The notes below the pieces were generated by a model, which was given only the letters and a program-made list of their open reading frames with translations, searched no databases and was not told where the DNA came from. Source: MedAcidi-G1 sp002713545 (GTDB taxonomy: Bacteria; Actinomycetota; Acidimicrobiia; Acidimicrobiales; MedAcidi-G1). Taken from it: a stretch of 59,736 nucleotides of DNA. Shown here piece by piece: positions 1-8,277 of this stretch. A program made the position numbers and the translations under genes. Every line of letters begins with the position of its first letter. Positions within the stretch are counted from its first letter, which is position 1. The stretch lies in the NCBI GenBank assembly GCA_964013895.1, contig CAXGYF010000006.1, positions 1 to 59,736 on the forward strand, written 5' to 3'.

Positions 1-140
1 CAGAGGCATTGAACTTTGAAAACTTAGTTTGGCTACCAGAATGGCTACCAGGAAAAACAAAAACAACAAAAAACTGGTGGGCCGTGAGGGACTTGAACCC
101 CCGACATCCTCCTTGTAAGGGAGGCGCTCTAGCCAACTGA
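1..140 (+). CDS. C-terminal end of a probable site-specific (tyrosine) integrase, partial
   Basis: Only the third frame of the left edge is open (first complete codon at base 3); it gives 45 residues and stops at 138-140. The last part, read antisense through the tRNA-Val gene, is WWAVRDLNPRHPPCKGG followed by ALAN. Tails of this type are familiar from integrases whose gene ends inside the tRNA that serves as attachment site. No catalytic domain is visible because the gene runs off the window, so the identity rests on the tail and the tRNA overlap. A competing frame starting at 41 (ending in LEPPTSSL) has an upstream stop and is less likely. It implies an integrated element to the left. Confidence 0.5.
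   Translation, partial: EALNFENLVWLPEWLPGKTKTTKNWWAVRDLNPRHPPCKGGALAN
30..51. repeat. Two direct copies of TGGCTACCAG beside tRNA-Val
   Basis: The 10-mer TGGCTACCAG occurs at 30-39 and again at 42-51, 12 bases apart start to start, and 23 bases from the tRNA 3' end. Inside the partial integrase frame it encodes the repeat WLPEWLPG. Short direct repeats next to an attachment core are the usual form of arm-type binding sites of tyrosine integrases, but here this is only a suggestion. Confidence 0.35.
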
Positions 141-151
141 GCTAACGGCCC
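75..151 (-). tRNA. tRNA-Val (UAC anticodon)
   Basis: Reverse strand folds into a full cloverleaf: acceptor GGGCCGT/ACGGCCC, D-stem GCTC/GAGC, anticodon stem CCTCC/GGAGG with loop CTTACAA (anticodon TAC), and T-arm GGGGG-TTCAAGT-CCCTC with one G-T pair. The 3' CCA is encoded, unlike the other two tRNA genes of this window. That fits a 3' end restored by an integrated element, because the partial integrase frame crosses the gene on the other strand. Confidence 0.95.
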
Positions 152-181
152 GAAAAGACAACTCTATCGGATTAATTTGTT

Positions 182-964
182 CTATTTATCCACTTCGAAA
201 GTTTGACGTATGGAAAGAAGTTCCTCACCTAGTTTTCTTCCGGCTGCCGCAAGAGGAGTCCGTCGCTCATCACGGTTCATAACACACAGGTCGCGGTCTT
301 TCACTTCGTAGACAACTCCCCCAGCTTCTTGACAGATCAACATTCCTCCTAGGTAGTCCCACACTCCGTGCGCATCGGGTGTGCAGTCAACAAAAGCATC
401 TAGCTGTCCATCTGCAATCGAGCAGAGCGCCAGAGCGGCAGATCCCAGATTTCTGAATTGGTCCCAACCCATATCTTTTTCAGGTAGCCCTGATACTGCA
501 ACAAGGGAATCGTTCAAACTGGGACAAGTTTCTCTTTCTATCTCTTCACCGTTTTTTCTAGCACCCCAACCTCGCATCGCGTCATATCTGATTCCGGATA
601 CTAGGTCTGCTACTACTGCTACCCACGGACCTTGTTCGTCAACTGCACACAAACTCGTGGCAAACCATGGCAAACCTCGTGACGCATTAGTAGAACCATC
701 CAAAGGATCAACCACAACTGTAGGAAATGATTCTTTTTGAGGGGGAAGTAATTCTGATTCTTCGCTCAGGATCCCGTACCCCAACGGTTTTAATAATTCG
801 TGGATCGCAGCGTCAGCAACTACGTCACTTACGTACTGGTCCGGTCGTTTTCCTGATAAACCCCATTCGCTATTATTTCCCAAGGCTAAGAAAACTGCAT
901 CAACCGCATCATGCAAATCGCTTAAAACACTCTGAGGTTCAAGACTCTCTTCAGTTGCACCCAT
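182..964 (-). CDS. Inositol monophosphatase family protein
   Basis: A 260-residue soluble enzyme of the Mg-dependent, Li-sensitive phosphatase family (inositol-1-phosphatase, histidinol-phosphatase HisN, fructose-1,6-bisphosphatase and CysQ types). The three metal-site motifs are present: SEES near residues 67-70, DPLDGSTN at 86-93 and VWDYLGG near 201-207. Usual family length is 250-275, so the gene is intact. The exact substrate cannot be told from sequence; in actinobacteria this family also supplies inositol for mycothiol and phosphatidylinositol. It is the gene immediately upstream of tRNA-Val on the same strand and diverges from the unknown gene at 1047. Confidence 0.85.
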   Translation of the reverse strand: MGATEESLEPQSVLSDLHDAVDAVFLALGNNSEWGLSGKRPDQYVSDVVADAAIHELLKPLGYGILSEESELLPPQKESFPTVVVDPLDGSTNASRGLPWFATSLCAVDEQGPWVAVVADLVSGIRYDAMRGWGARKNGEEIERETCPSLNDSLVAVSGLPEKDMGWDQFRNLGSAALALCSIADGQLDAFVDCTPDAHGVWDYLGGMLICQEAGGVVYEVKDRDLCVMNRDERRTPLAAAGRKLGEELLSIRQTFEVDK

Positions 965-1046
965 ACATTCGTTATATCAATCAAATGATGAGTCTGACAC
1001 TTTTACCTTTAGTCTGTAGAGATGAGAGCACCGAAAGGAACCAGTC

Positions 1047-1616
1047 TTGACTGTTGTTGATCTCGCTGGGTTTATAGCAAGTCTCAAAGACCTCGCTGTA
1101 GAGACAGGTTTCCACGTGCACGACGAAAGACACTTCGTTGAAACATATTCGATGAGACAAGCTTTCGAGATCGACCTCCACCCGGAAACAGCTTGTGGAG
1201 GACCATTAGATTTGCATCTGTCTTTAGACATAGAACCACGCACCATGATGTCTTTCGAAGATGAGATTGTTTCACTTCCCGAAGATGAAATACCTAGTGA
1301 GGATCTCGTAGTTCAGCTTATTTTCTCATGGTCGCTACCTCCGCTGGAAAATCGCCCTGACCTTCTACTGCTGGCTACTGAACTTGCCGGCATAGGCGGA
1401 ACAGATCTTCCAACTGAAATTTCCGCAGTTGATTCTTTTCCAAATGCAACTGATTCACCCCAACGTTCTTTAGGTGTCGTGGGTCGCCTGGAAGTGCCAT
1501 TAGCGACCATCTACGTAGCGGAAGAAGCGCCTCTTGTTGTTACAGCTTTCAAGCGTTGCACCCTGATAAGTGACTACCTTCTGGCTAATGCACAAATCTG
1601 GATGGAAATTTCTTGA
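1047..1616 (+). CDS. Conserved-looking protein of unknown function
   Basis: A 189-residue protein without signal peptide or membrane segment, acidic (many Asp/Glu in the middle third). I recognise no domain. The TTG at 1047 is chosen because GAAAGGAA lies about seven bases upstream; no ATG fits the N-terminus as well. It diverges from the inositol-phosphatase-like gene with an 82-base gap and precedes the YHYH lipoprotein by 62 bases. Confidence 0.6.
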   Translation: MTVVDLAGFIASLKDLAVETGFHVHDERHFVETYSMRQAFEIDLHPETACGGPLDLHLSLDIEPRTMMSFEDEIVSLPEDEIPSEDLVVQLIFSWSLPPLENRPDLLLLATELAGIGGTDLPTEISAVDSFPNATDSPQRSLGVVGRLEVPLATIYVAEEAPLVVTAFKRCTLISDYLLANAQIWMEIS

Positions 1617-1678
1617 AAGAAAACCTCCTATTAAAACCTTTCATAAAAACGACTGACAAAAATAACTCTCTTAAGTAA

Positions 1679-3100
1679 ATGCAAAAAAAATCCTATTTTC
1701 TTGTTTTTTCAATCTTCCTGCTCTTCGCAACCAATTCTGCGTGTGCTTCTACCACTCAACTACCGAAAATTGAAAACTCTTCCGCAAGCACTTCTACAGC
1801 GCTTGCAACCAATGTTTCAACTACTGTCACCACAACGACCACTACTTCAATACCTGTTTTTCTAATCCCTACCGAAGGGGAAAGTTTTGAAGCAGTCATT
1901 CAATTGTGTGATTTAGCTTCCAATTCTTTGCAATGCGAAGAAGAATGCTTTACCAACGATTCAAACCTTGCGGAATGCGTAGATGAAGCTGAAGAAATTA
2001 TAAATGCACAAAAACCTCAAAAAGATCCAGGGTCTGATCTTCCCGCGACTTCTATCATTTCCTCATCCGCCTCATCAGAAAATACTGGGACCCTAGATGA
2101 AGAAACAGAAAAGACCACTCCTACCGCAGCAGAGAATGCTTACAAATTTCTCGGTTCTTATTCGTTCTCTGACAACAAGTTCGGCACGCAGATCACAGTT
2201 GATGTAAATGAATCTGTGCGTTCAATAGCCAGCAATGCTTTACCCAACCACACAACAGGTGATTTTCCAAACTCTGGTAACCCAAATGCGATTTCTGAAC
2301 AGGATGTGATTTACGAATTCACGACTGAACCTGTTTATACCGGTTCTTCAACGGAAGTTTTGACTACAGGTGTGGCTATTAACGGGGTTAAATTCGAACC
2401 GGGCACAGCTGAGTCGATTAGTTGCGCGAGCGGAGAGTTTTACAGAATTGAAGCTCTTCAAGAGACCTACAACCTGGGTTTAGATTCGAACAATGCTCAC
2501 GTTCAACCGACAGGTGAATACCACTATCACGGTGTTTCACAACTTCTGATAGATGTCTTCTCCACAGAGACAGATCTGGTTCATATAGGTTTCGCGGCTG
2601 ACGGTTTTCTCATTTACTACTCCAATTCTGGTGCATATGAATCCGGATATGAACTTAAAACTGAACCACGAACAGGAACAGATTGTTTAGCGACTGGACC
2701 TGCGGGCGGAAACATGGTTTCAATAAGTGAGACTGTTCCTGACGGTACTTACACTTCTGACTGGGTTCACATAGGTGAAGATGGAAAATTAGATGAATGT
2801 AACGGAGTGCACATAAACGGCGAGTACATGTATCTCCTTACAGAAACCTTCCCTTACATACCAAGGTGTCTAAACGGTCAGGTCAGTGCATCTACAGTTG
2901 CAGGCGGACCCCCTCCGAAACCACCTCAACCTGGGATCGGACCGCCACCAGATTTAACCTCCGTAGCTGAAACTCTAGGAGTCGACTTATCTGATTTGAT
3001 TTCCGCTCTTGGACCCCCACCACCAGACCTTGAATCAGCAGCACTAAAACTCGACGTTCCCCTGTCGAAGCTACAATCTCTCATGCCGCGCCCCGGTTAA
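1679..3100 (+). CDS. Exported YHYH-domain lipoprotein-like protein
   Basis: 473 residues. The N-terminus has a basic start, a hydrophobic core and a Cys at position 22 (NSAC), suggesting lipid anchoring, although Asn at -3 is unusual. A Ser/Thr-rich linker follows, typical of surface proteins. The central domain holds EYHYHG near residue 280 and a later GEYMYLLTETFPYIPRC segment, characteristic of the YHYH family, whose function is poorly known. From residue about 419 there are two copies of a Pro-led helical unit (PPPDLTSVAETLGVDLSDL, then PPPDLESAALKLDVPLSKL). No clear ribosome binding site precedes the ATG. Confidence 0.75.
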   Translation: MQKKSYFLVFSIFLLFATNSACASTTQLPKIENSSASTSTALATNVSTTVTTTTTTSIPVFLIPTEGESFEAVIQLCDLASNSLQCEEECFTNDSNLAECVDEAEEIINAQKPQKDPGSDLPATSIISSSASSENTGTLDEETEKTTPTAAENAYKFLGSYSFSDNKFGTQITVDVNESVRSIASNALPNHTTGDFPNSGNPNAISEQDVIYEFTTEPVYTGSSTEVLTTGVAINGVKFEPGTAESISCASGEFYRIEALQETYNLGLDSNNAHVQPTGEYHYHGVSQLLIDVFSTETDLVHIGFAADGFLIYYSNSGAYESGYELKTEPRTGTDCLATGPAGGNMVSISETVPDGTYTSDWVHIGEDGKLDECNGVHINGEYMYLLTETFPYIPRCLNGQVSASTVAGGPPPKPPQPGIGPPPDLTSVAETLGVDLSDLISALGPPPPDLESAALKLDVPLSKLQSLMPRPG

Positions 3101-3181
3101 AAAGTTGTCTACCGAGTCTTGATTTCAAAAAACCTGTCCTAGAGTCGTATCATCAGATAGCTTGCAGGAGTTTTCATTTAT

Positions 3182-4324
3182 ATGTCATTTAACACCAATG
3201 AAACTGATCGTCTTCTCTCGACTACCCGTTCCGTAAAGAAACGTCTCGACCTAGAAAGAGAAGTATCAGAAGAAGTACTGCTCGACTGCATAGATATTGC
3301 CGAACAGGCACCCACAGGTGGGAACCAGTCGAGTCGCAGATGGTTGGTGATACGCGACCCGAAAATCAAAAAAGAAATCGCTGAGCTCTACAGGGAAATG
3401 GGCGGTCAGTTTCTAAAAGAACAGTCTGAACGCTTAGATGGAACTGGCCATCACAATGAAAAAACTATTAAAGCATCCTCATATCTTGCCGACCATCTAG
3501 AAGAAGTTCCTGTTCTTGTTCTTGCAACTATCTACGGGAAACACGACGGAAGTGGACGTCCCGGTCTATTCGACTCCGTAATCCAAGCTGCTTGGAGTTT
3601 CTGTCTAGCCTTGCGTTCAAGAGGCCTGGGAAGTGCATGGACAACGATGCATTTGGGTAACGCAGAAAAAATTGCTGAACTTCTGGACATACCAGAAGGG
3701 GTGACTCAGATAGTTCTACTCCCCGTGGCTCATACGCTAGGGGATGAATTCTCACCAGTCTCCCGTGATTCTGCTCGTGAAATAACCTGGTTTGAAGGGT
3801 GGGGCAAAACAACCAGAAAACCGACAAATGGTTTGCCGTCTTTTAAGGACGGACCTGGACTGACTTTAGAAACTGACATCAAGTCCACACCTGAAAAACT
3901 TTGGGACCTCATCTCAGATATTAACATTTCGAGTAATTTCAGTAATGAGTTTGAAGGTGCCGACTGGATAGATGAAACCCCTCAAAAAGGTGCCAGATTC
4001 AAAGGACGGAACAAAAACGAGAAAATCGGTGAATGGGAAGTGACCTGTTACGTGACCGCCTATGAACCCAACAAAGTTTTCGCATGGGCAGCTGGCGATA
4101 TGGAAAAACCTGCAGCCACTTGGGAGTTCCGTCTAATACCATTAGCTGGGGCCACTCGACTCAGGTTCGCAATGTCTCTAGGTCCTGGGCCTTCAGGTTT
4201 GACGAGAATAATCGAACAAATGCCCGATTCAGAAAAGAAAATCATTTCAAATCGCCAAAAAGATCAAACAGTGAACATGCGCGAAACAATTGAGGGAATA
4301 AAAAAACTAGCTGAACAGAATTAA
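3182..4324 (+). CDS. Nitroreductase fused to an SRPBCC (polyketide cyclase-like) domain
   Basis: 380 residues in two parts. Residues 1-205 are an FMN-dependent nitroreductase-family domain: STTRSVKKRLD near 13-23, an EQAPTGGNQS segment that contacts FMN, and the GLGSAWTT region. Residues about 225-376 form an SRPBCC fold as in polyketide cyclase/dehydrase and CoxG-like proteins (ETDIKSTPEKLWDLISDI opening strand and helix). The free-standing paralogue at 4769 shares the N-terminal half and stops where this fusion begins. The C-terminal cavity probably binds a hydrophobic substrate; this is inference. Frame is uninterrupted, so the fusion is not an assembly artefact visible here. Confidence 0.8.
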   Translation: MSFNTNETDRLLSTTRSVKKRLDLEREVSEEVLLDCIDIAEQAPTGGNQSSRRWLVIRDPKIKKEIAELYREMGGQFLKEQSERLDGTGHHNEKTIKASSYLADHLEEVPVLVLATIYGKHDGSGRPGLFDSVIQAAWSFCLALRSRGLGSAWTTMHLGNAEKIAELLDIPEGVTQIVLLPVAHTLGDEFSPVSRDSAREITWFEGWGKTTRKPTNGLPSFKDGPGLTLETDIKSTPEKLWDLISDINISSNFSNEFEGADWIDETPQKGARFKGRNKNEKIGEWEVTCYVTAYEPNKVFAWAAGDMEKPAATWEFRLIPLAGATRLRFAMSLGPGPSGLTRIIEQMPDSEKKIISNRQKDQTVNMRETIEGIKKLAEQN

Positions 4325-4331
4325 GCTCTCA

Positions 4332-4706
4332 TTACCCTCCGAGAACAACTTTTTCTTCAGCAAAAAAACAGACAGATCTTTCCCAGTCGACAAAATTCTT
4401 TTCATCTTCCAGAAAAGACTCAAAGGCTTTTTTCCCTTCTCCTGTTTTCCATTTTGTGGTGAAATTTTCAAGGTCATCAATCCAAATTTCCGCTACTCCA
4501 TCGAACTCCTCTGCCCCATTGCGGATTTCTTTCACCTGTTTGTTTTCTTCTTCAGAAATGGGGAAAACCTGTACATATTTCCTGATGCCTAAAAGCTCAG
4601 CGGAATTCGGGGAAGCTGAAAGAGGGTGTTTATGCTCCCAGTAATTTTGGAACTCCTCACGTGTCAGGTGCGGTAAACGGTACATACAAAAGGTTAATTT
4701 CAGCAT
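4332..4706 (-). CDS. EthD-domain protein
   Basis: About 124 residues of the dimeric alpha/beta barrel type. The segment MYRLPHLTREEFQNYWEHKH matches the EthD family (first described in ethyl-tert-butyl-ether degradation), and the C-terminus keeps a KAFESFLEDEKNF helix. The ATG at 4706 is preferred over 4748, since the longer frame adds 14 residues unlike the family start. It lies between two nitroreductase genes and diverges from the second with a 62-base gap. Such proteins act as small accessory or isomerase-like partners; the substrate is unknown. Confidence 0.75.
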   Translation of the reverse strand: MLKLTFCMYRLPHLTREEFQNYWEHKHPLSASPNSAELLGIRKYVQVFPISEEENKQVKEIRNGAEEFDGVAEIWIDDLENFTTKWKTGEGKKAFESFLEDEKNFVDWERSVCFFAEEKVVLGG

Positions 4707-4768
4707 CTGTATAACTTTAGTTGGAGCTATTTGCTTGGTGCACATCAAAAGGTACTATCGTCACTTTT

Positions 4769-5434
4769 ATGGAAAAACTTAACCTCTCTGCTGATGAGCT
4801 TCTTTCAACCACTCGTTCTGTCAGGAAACGTTTGGATTTTGACCGCTCTGTCGATGAAAAACTGATAACCGAGTGCCTCGAGTTGGCCGTTCAAGCACCA
4901 ACTGGTTCCAATAGCCAAAATTGGCACTTCCTTGTGATCACAGACCCCGAGAAACGTTCGGCTATCGCTGATATCTACAGAAAAGGTTTCGAGGTTTATG
5001 CAAATATGGTGGGTAGCGCAGGTCAATTAGCTGAAGTGGCAGAAAACGAAGAAAGAGCCGCCCAGCAGATGAGAGTTACAGAATCGGCAACTTATTTGGC
5101 TGAAAACATGCATCGTGTTCCTGTAATGATGATCCCTTGCCTACCGGGAAGAGTTGACCAAATGCCGGGTCTAGCTGGTGCTTCTCTTTACGGTTCTATA
5201 ATTCCTTCGGCTTGGAGTTTCATGCTTGCAGCACGCGAGCGTGACCTTGGTACCTGTTGGACAACAATTCATCTAATTTTCGAACAGGAAGCTTCAGAAG
5301 TTCTGGGAATACCATTTGAAGAAGTGACTCAGGTTGCTCTCATAACTGTCGCTCACACTCTTGGATCCGATTTCAAGCCAGCGAAACGCATACCTATGGA
5401 AGAAGTTGTTTCCTGGAACGACTGGAAATTTTAA
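4769..5434 (+). CDS. Nitroreductase family protein
   Basis: 221 residues from the ATG at 4769 (a longer frame from 4721 has an N-terminus that does not match its paralogue). STTRSVRKRLDFDRSV, the QAPTGSNSQNW FMN-contact segment and RDLGTCWTTIH mark the FMN nitroreductase family. It aligns over its whole length with residues 1-210 of the fusion protein at 3182, so the two arose by duplication. It is convergent with rsmE, the ends one base apart. The natural electron acceptor is not predictable. Confidence 0.85.
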   Translation: MEKLNLSADELLSTTRSVRKRLDFDRSVDEKLITECLELAVQAPTGSNSQNWHFLVITDPEKRSAIADIYRKGFEVYANMVGSAGQLAEVAENEERAAQQMRVTESATYLAENMHRVPVMMIPCLPGRVDQMPGLAGASLYGSIIPSAWSFMLAARERDLGTCWTTIHLIFEQEASEVLGIPFEEVTQVALITVAHTLGSDFKPAKRIPMEEVVSWNDWKF

Positions 5435-5435
5435 A

Positions 5436-6140
5436 TCAGTCGCTGCTTTCTGAAACTCTTCCATCACGTAATGAAGTAAGTAGAACTCCTGCGGATATAG
5501 CCGCTGTTTCTGACCTTAAAATCGACTTTCCCAGAGAACAGCATTCTCTGCCATCTGTCTCCTCTTCAGTCCAACCTCCTTCTGGGCCTACGACCAGAAA
5601 AGAATGTTTGAGAGTCAGTTTTTTACCCCCTGGATGAGCCAACGTTACATTTTCCTTGCCACGCAGATCCGAGAACGACTGGGTTTCCATAACTTCTGGA
5701 ATATACACCTGTCTCGATTGCATGGCAGCTTCTCTTGCTATCCGACTAAGACGTATTTGATTTTCGACAATTTTTTTATCACTCCATTGGACTACAGAAC
5801 GTTGAGTTAATGTCGGAACAATTTTGTTAACACCTAATTCTGTTAATTTCTGAACTATCAATTCAGGTTTCCCTTTTTTCACAAGAGCAAAACCGATTGT
5901 TATTTCAATCTCTGGCTTTGGTTGAAAAAAAATTTCTCCTACTACCTCAAGAGTTGATCCATAAAGGCATTCTCGCCAATTGCCTTCTCCATCTGAAACA
6001 GTTATTCGATCTCCATGCCTAAGACGTAACACCTTACCGAAATGGTGACTGTCCTCTTCTCCTAGTTGGGGATTTTCGATCTCATTCACAAATACATGAG
6101 GAACATTCAATTCAATCAGAGGTGAACCTGAGGAACTCAA
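5436..6140 (-). CDS. rsmE: 16S rRNA (uracil1498-N3)-methyltransferase
   Basis: 234 residues, normal length for RsmE, a SPOUT-class methyltransferase that modifies U1498 of 16S rRNA. The SAM-binding knot is recognisable by LVVGPEGGWTEEE and the C-terminal SILRSETAAISAG motif. Its start overlaps the dnaJ stop by four bases, so it is translationally coupled as the last gene of lepA-hrcA-dnaJ-rsmE, an order common in actinobacteria and firmicutes. Confidence 0.92.
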   Translation of the reverse strand: MSSSGSPLIELNVPHVFVNEIENPQLGEEDSHHFGKVLRLRHGDRITVSDGEGNWRECLYGSTLEVVGEIFFQPKPEIEITIGFALVKKGKPELIVQKLTELGVNKIVPTLTQRSVVQWSDKKIVENQIRLSRIAREAAMQSRQVYIPEVMETQSFSDLRGKENVTLAHPGGKKLTLKHSFLVVGPEGGWTEEETDGRECCSLGKSILRSETAAISAGVLLTSLRDGRVSESSD

Positions 6141-7234
6141 TTGAATGCCGATCGGATTTTTCCAACAATTCCCTTATCCGGAGGGTTGACTTGATCGTTT
6201 CTGGATCCCGCAAAGTCTCTTATTAACTTTTCCTCCGCTGGCGTTAGATCTTTGGGGGTTTCCACCACAACTTCGATAAGTAGATCACCTCTTCCCCGGC
6301 CTTGCAAGTGGGGAACTCCCCGTCCACGGATCCTCATAACTTGCCCACTTTTTACACCTTTTGGGATAACGATGGTCTCTGAACCGTCAAGGGTTTCGAT
6401 TTCCATTTCAACTCCGAGGATCGCCTGAGTCATTTGCACCGGAAGTCTTCGTAACAGGTCATAACCGCTTCGCTCGAAGTGTTTATGCTCTCCGACTCTT
6501 ATCTGAACGTAAAGGTCGCCAGCAGGACCTCCCCACGGTCCGACCGCTCCTCTTCCTGTGAGCCTCAATGTCGTTCCATCATCAACACCAGCAGTGACTT
6601 GAACTGAGAATGAATCCTGCACAACATTTCTTCCTTCCCCTCCGCATTCTTCGCAGGGAACTGGTATCACCCAACCCATTCCGCCACAGGCATTACATGC
6701 AGCAGAGGTCATCATCTGACCTAGGAGCGACTGCCTAACTTGTTGCACCTGACCGCTACCGTTACAAGAGCCACAAGTGTCGCGGCTAGAACCTTCAGAT
6801 GCACCTGTTGCTTCGCAAACGCTGCAAGCTAAAGCAGTTTTGATCTCCAGTTCCTTTTCGCAACCAAAAACTGCTTCGGCGAAGTCTAGATGTAGCGAAG
6901 TTTCCAGATCCTGACCTTGTATCGGCCCTGTTCTTCGAGACTGAGTAAAACCTGAACCGAAAAAAGATTCGAAAATATCGCCGATTCCGCCAAAGGGGTC
7001 TCCCGTAGATGAACGACTTCCAGCGTCCCCGAATCGGTCATAACGGGATCTCTTCTCAGGATCTGAAAGTATTTCATAAGCAAACGCGACCTCTTTAAAC
7101 TTCTCCTCAGCGTCTGGGTCATCTGGGTTTGCGTCAGGATGAAACTCGCGCGCCAGTCTACGGTAGGACTTTTTTATCTCTTCCGTTGAGGCATTTCGCT
7201 GTACTTGAAGCACTTCATATGGGTCACTCGACAT
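6137..7234 (-). CDS. dnaJ: Chaperone DnaJ
   Basis: 365 residues. J domain at 5-70 with the HPD motif (REFHPDANPDD), a Gly/Phe region, then four zinc-binding repeats around 135-205: CSVCEATG, CGSCNGSG, CNACGGMG, CEECGGEG. The first repeat departs from CxxCxGxG (Ala in place of the first Gly). The C-terminal substrate-binding domains follow. It works with DnaK and GrpE, which are not in this window. It lies three bases after hrcA, so both are probably on one transcript. Confidence 0.95.
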   Translation of the reverse strand: MSSDPYEVLQVQRNASTEEIKKSYRRLAREFHPDANPDDPDAEEKFKEVAFAYEILSDPEKRSRYDRFGDAGSRSSTGDPFGGIGDIFESFFGSGFTQSRRTGPIQGQDLETSLHLDFAEAVFGCEKELEIKTALACSVCEATGASEGSSRDTCGSCNGSGQVQQVRQSLLGQMMTSAACNACGGMGWVIPVPCEECGGEGRNVVQDSFSVQVTAGVDDGTTLRLTGRGAVGPWGGPAGDLYVQIRVGEHKHFERSGYDLLRRLPVQMTQAILGVEMEIETLDGSETIVIPKGVKSGQVMRIRGRGVPHLQGRGRGDLLIEVVVETPKDLTPAEEKLIRDFAGSRNDQVNPPDKGIVGKIRSAFN

Positions 7235-7237
7235 TTT

Positions 7238-8242
7238 TTAACCCTCAGTTAAATGGTCACCTAAACTCCGGCCGACAATTCCGACTGTCGCTAGTGCTTG
7301 GGTATAGTCCATTCTGGTTGGACCCAGAATACCAATTGAACCGGCTGCTTCTCCGTCTATCTCATACGGAGCTACAACAAGCGAACATTCAGCTAAGTGA
7401 TCAACACCTGTTTCGGTTCCTATAACAACGCTGAGACCTCGGTCTATAACACCCCGAATCAAACTAACCACAATCATTTGACGTTCTAACAAGTCCAAAA
7501 CTTTTCTAATACCTTCAGGTTCTGAAAGGGACCCAGCAAGCACTGATGTGCCACCTACGTAAACAGTTTCCTTTGACTGGACCAATGAGCTGAGTGTTTT
7601 CTCAACTTCTCTTACTAGTGAATCGACATTGGGGTTGCCACTCATTGGGACTTCCGGCAACGATCCCAGTCGAAAACCTTTGAGATGTTTTGAAAGATAG
7701 TGATTTGCTTCATCCAGTTCAGTTTGATTTATAGATATTTCTTTCGAAATATCTAATGAATGTTTCTCCACTACGCCATTGGAAGTGACCAAAACAAGCA
7801 GAATTTGATCGATTGAAAGGTCTACTAAATGAACCGATCTTACGGTTTGGTGATCAGAGTCAGGCGAAAGCACAACACCGGCACTTCCAGTTAGAGAAGC
7901 TAAAAAATTACTGGTCTCCTGCAACATTTGTTCAATCTCAATATGGGATCGATCAAAAAAAGACTTGATTTGCTGATTTTCAACTCTGTCAAGTCTCACG
8001 GGACCCAATAAATTATCAACAAAGAAACGATATGCCTTTTCTGTGGGAATCCGACCAGCAGAGGTGTGGGGCTGATCTAGATAACCTTCTGACTCTAAAA
8101 GCGCCATTTCGTTTCTGACAGTTGAAGAAGAAACATCTACGGACCCAGATCGCGCAACTAAACTCGAACCAACTGGTTGAGCGGTTTCTATATACGCCTC
8201 AACTACAGCTCCTAAAATTCCTGCTTTTCTTTCGTCTAACAT
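7238..8242 (-). CDS. hrcA: Heat-inducible transcription repressor HrcA
   Basis: 334 residues, usual length. N-terminal winged-helix (AGILGAVVEAYIETAQPVGS; VSSSTVRNEMALLE), central GAF-like domain, and the C-terminal VVIGTETG region and GPTRMDY motif. HrcA represses class I heat-shock genes through CIRCE sites; no CIRCE was seen upstream of this operon. Its ribosome binding site lies in a small GC hairpin (see 8248-8260), suggesting translational control. Confidence 0.95.
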   Translation of the reverse strand: MLDERKAGILGAVVEAYIETAQPVGSSLVARSGSVDVSSSTVRNEMALLESEGYLDQPHTSAGRIPTEKAYRFFVDNLLGPVRLDRVENQQIKSFFDRSHIEIEQMLQETSNFLASLTGSAGVVLSPDSDHQTVRSVHLVDLSIDQILLVLVTSNGVVEKHSLDISKEISINQTELDEANHYLSKHLKGFRLGSLPEVPMSGNPNVDSLVREVEKTLSSLVQSKETVYVGGTSVLAGSLSEPEGIRKVLDLLERQMIVVSLIRGVIDRGLSVVIGTETGVDHLAECSLVVAPYEIDGEAAGSIGILGPTRMDYTQALATVGIVGRSLGDHLTEG

Positions 8243-8247
8243 CTTTC

Positions 8248-8260
8248 GGAGGTTACCTCC
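8248..8260 (-). promoter_or_regulatory. Hairpin that pairs the hrcA Shine-Dalgarno sequence
   Basis: On the minus strand GGAGG-TAA-CCTCC stands five bases before the hrcA ATG: five G-C-rich pairs and a three-base loop, with one possible extra U-G pair. The GGAGG is the only strong Shine-Dalgarno sequence near this start. A TATAAT box at 8278-8283 would give a leader of about 25 bases consisting mostly of this hairpin. Melting of such a stem at high temperature is one possible role. Confidence 0.5.
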
Positions 8261-8277
8261 ATCGCCACTATTTTAGG

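Noticed and set aside
41..115. Short frame ending LEPPTSSL at tRNA-Val
   Set aside because: It has a stop upstream and is only the other reading of the tRNA; the integrase tail in the third frame is the better candidate.
381..740. Plus-strand ORFs opposite the inositol-phosphatase gene and many similar frames across the window
   Set aside because: They are antisense shadows of real genes, with no domain and no ribosome binding site.
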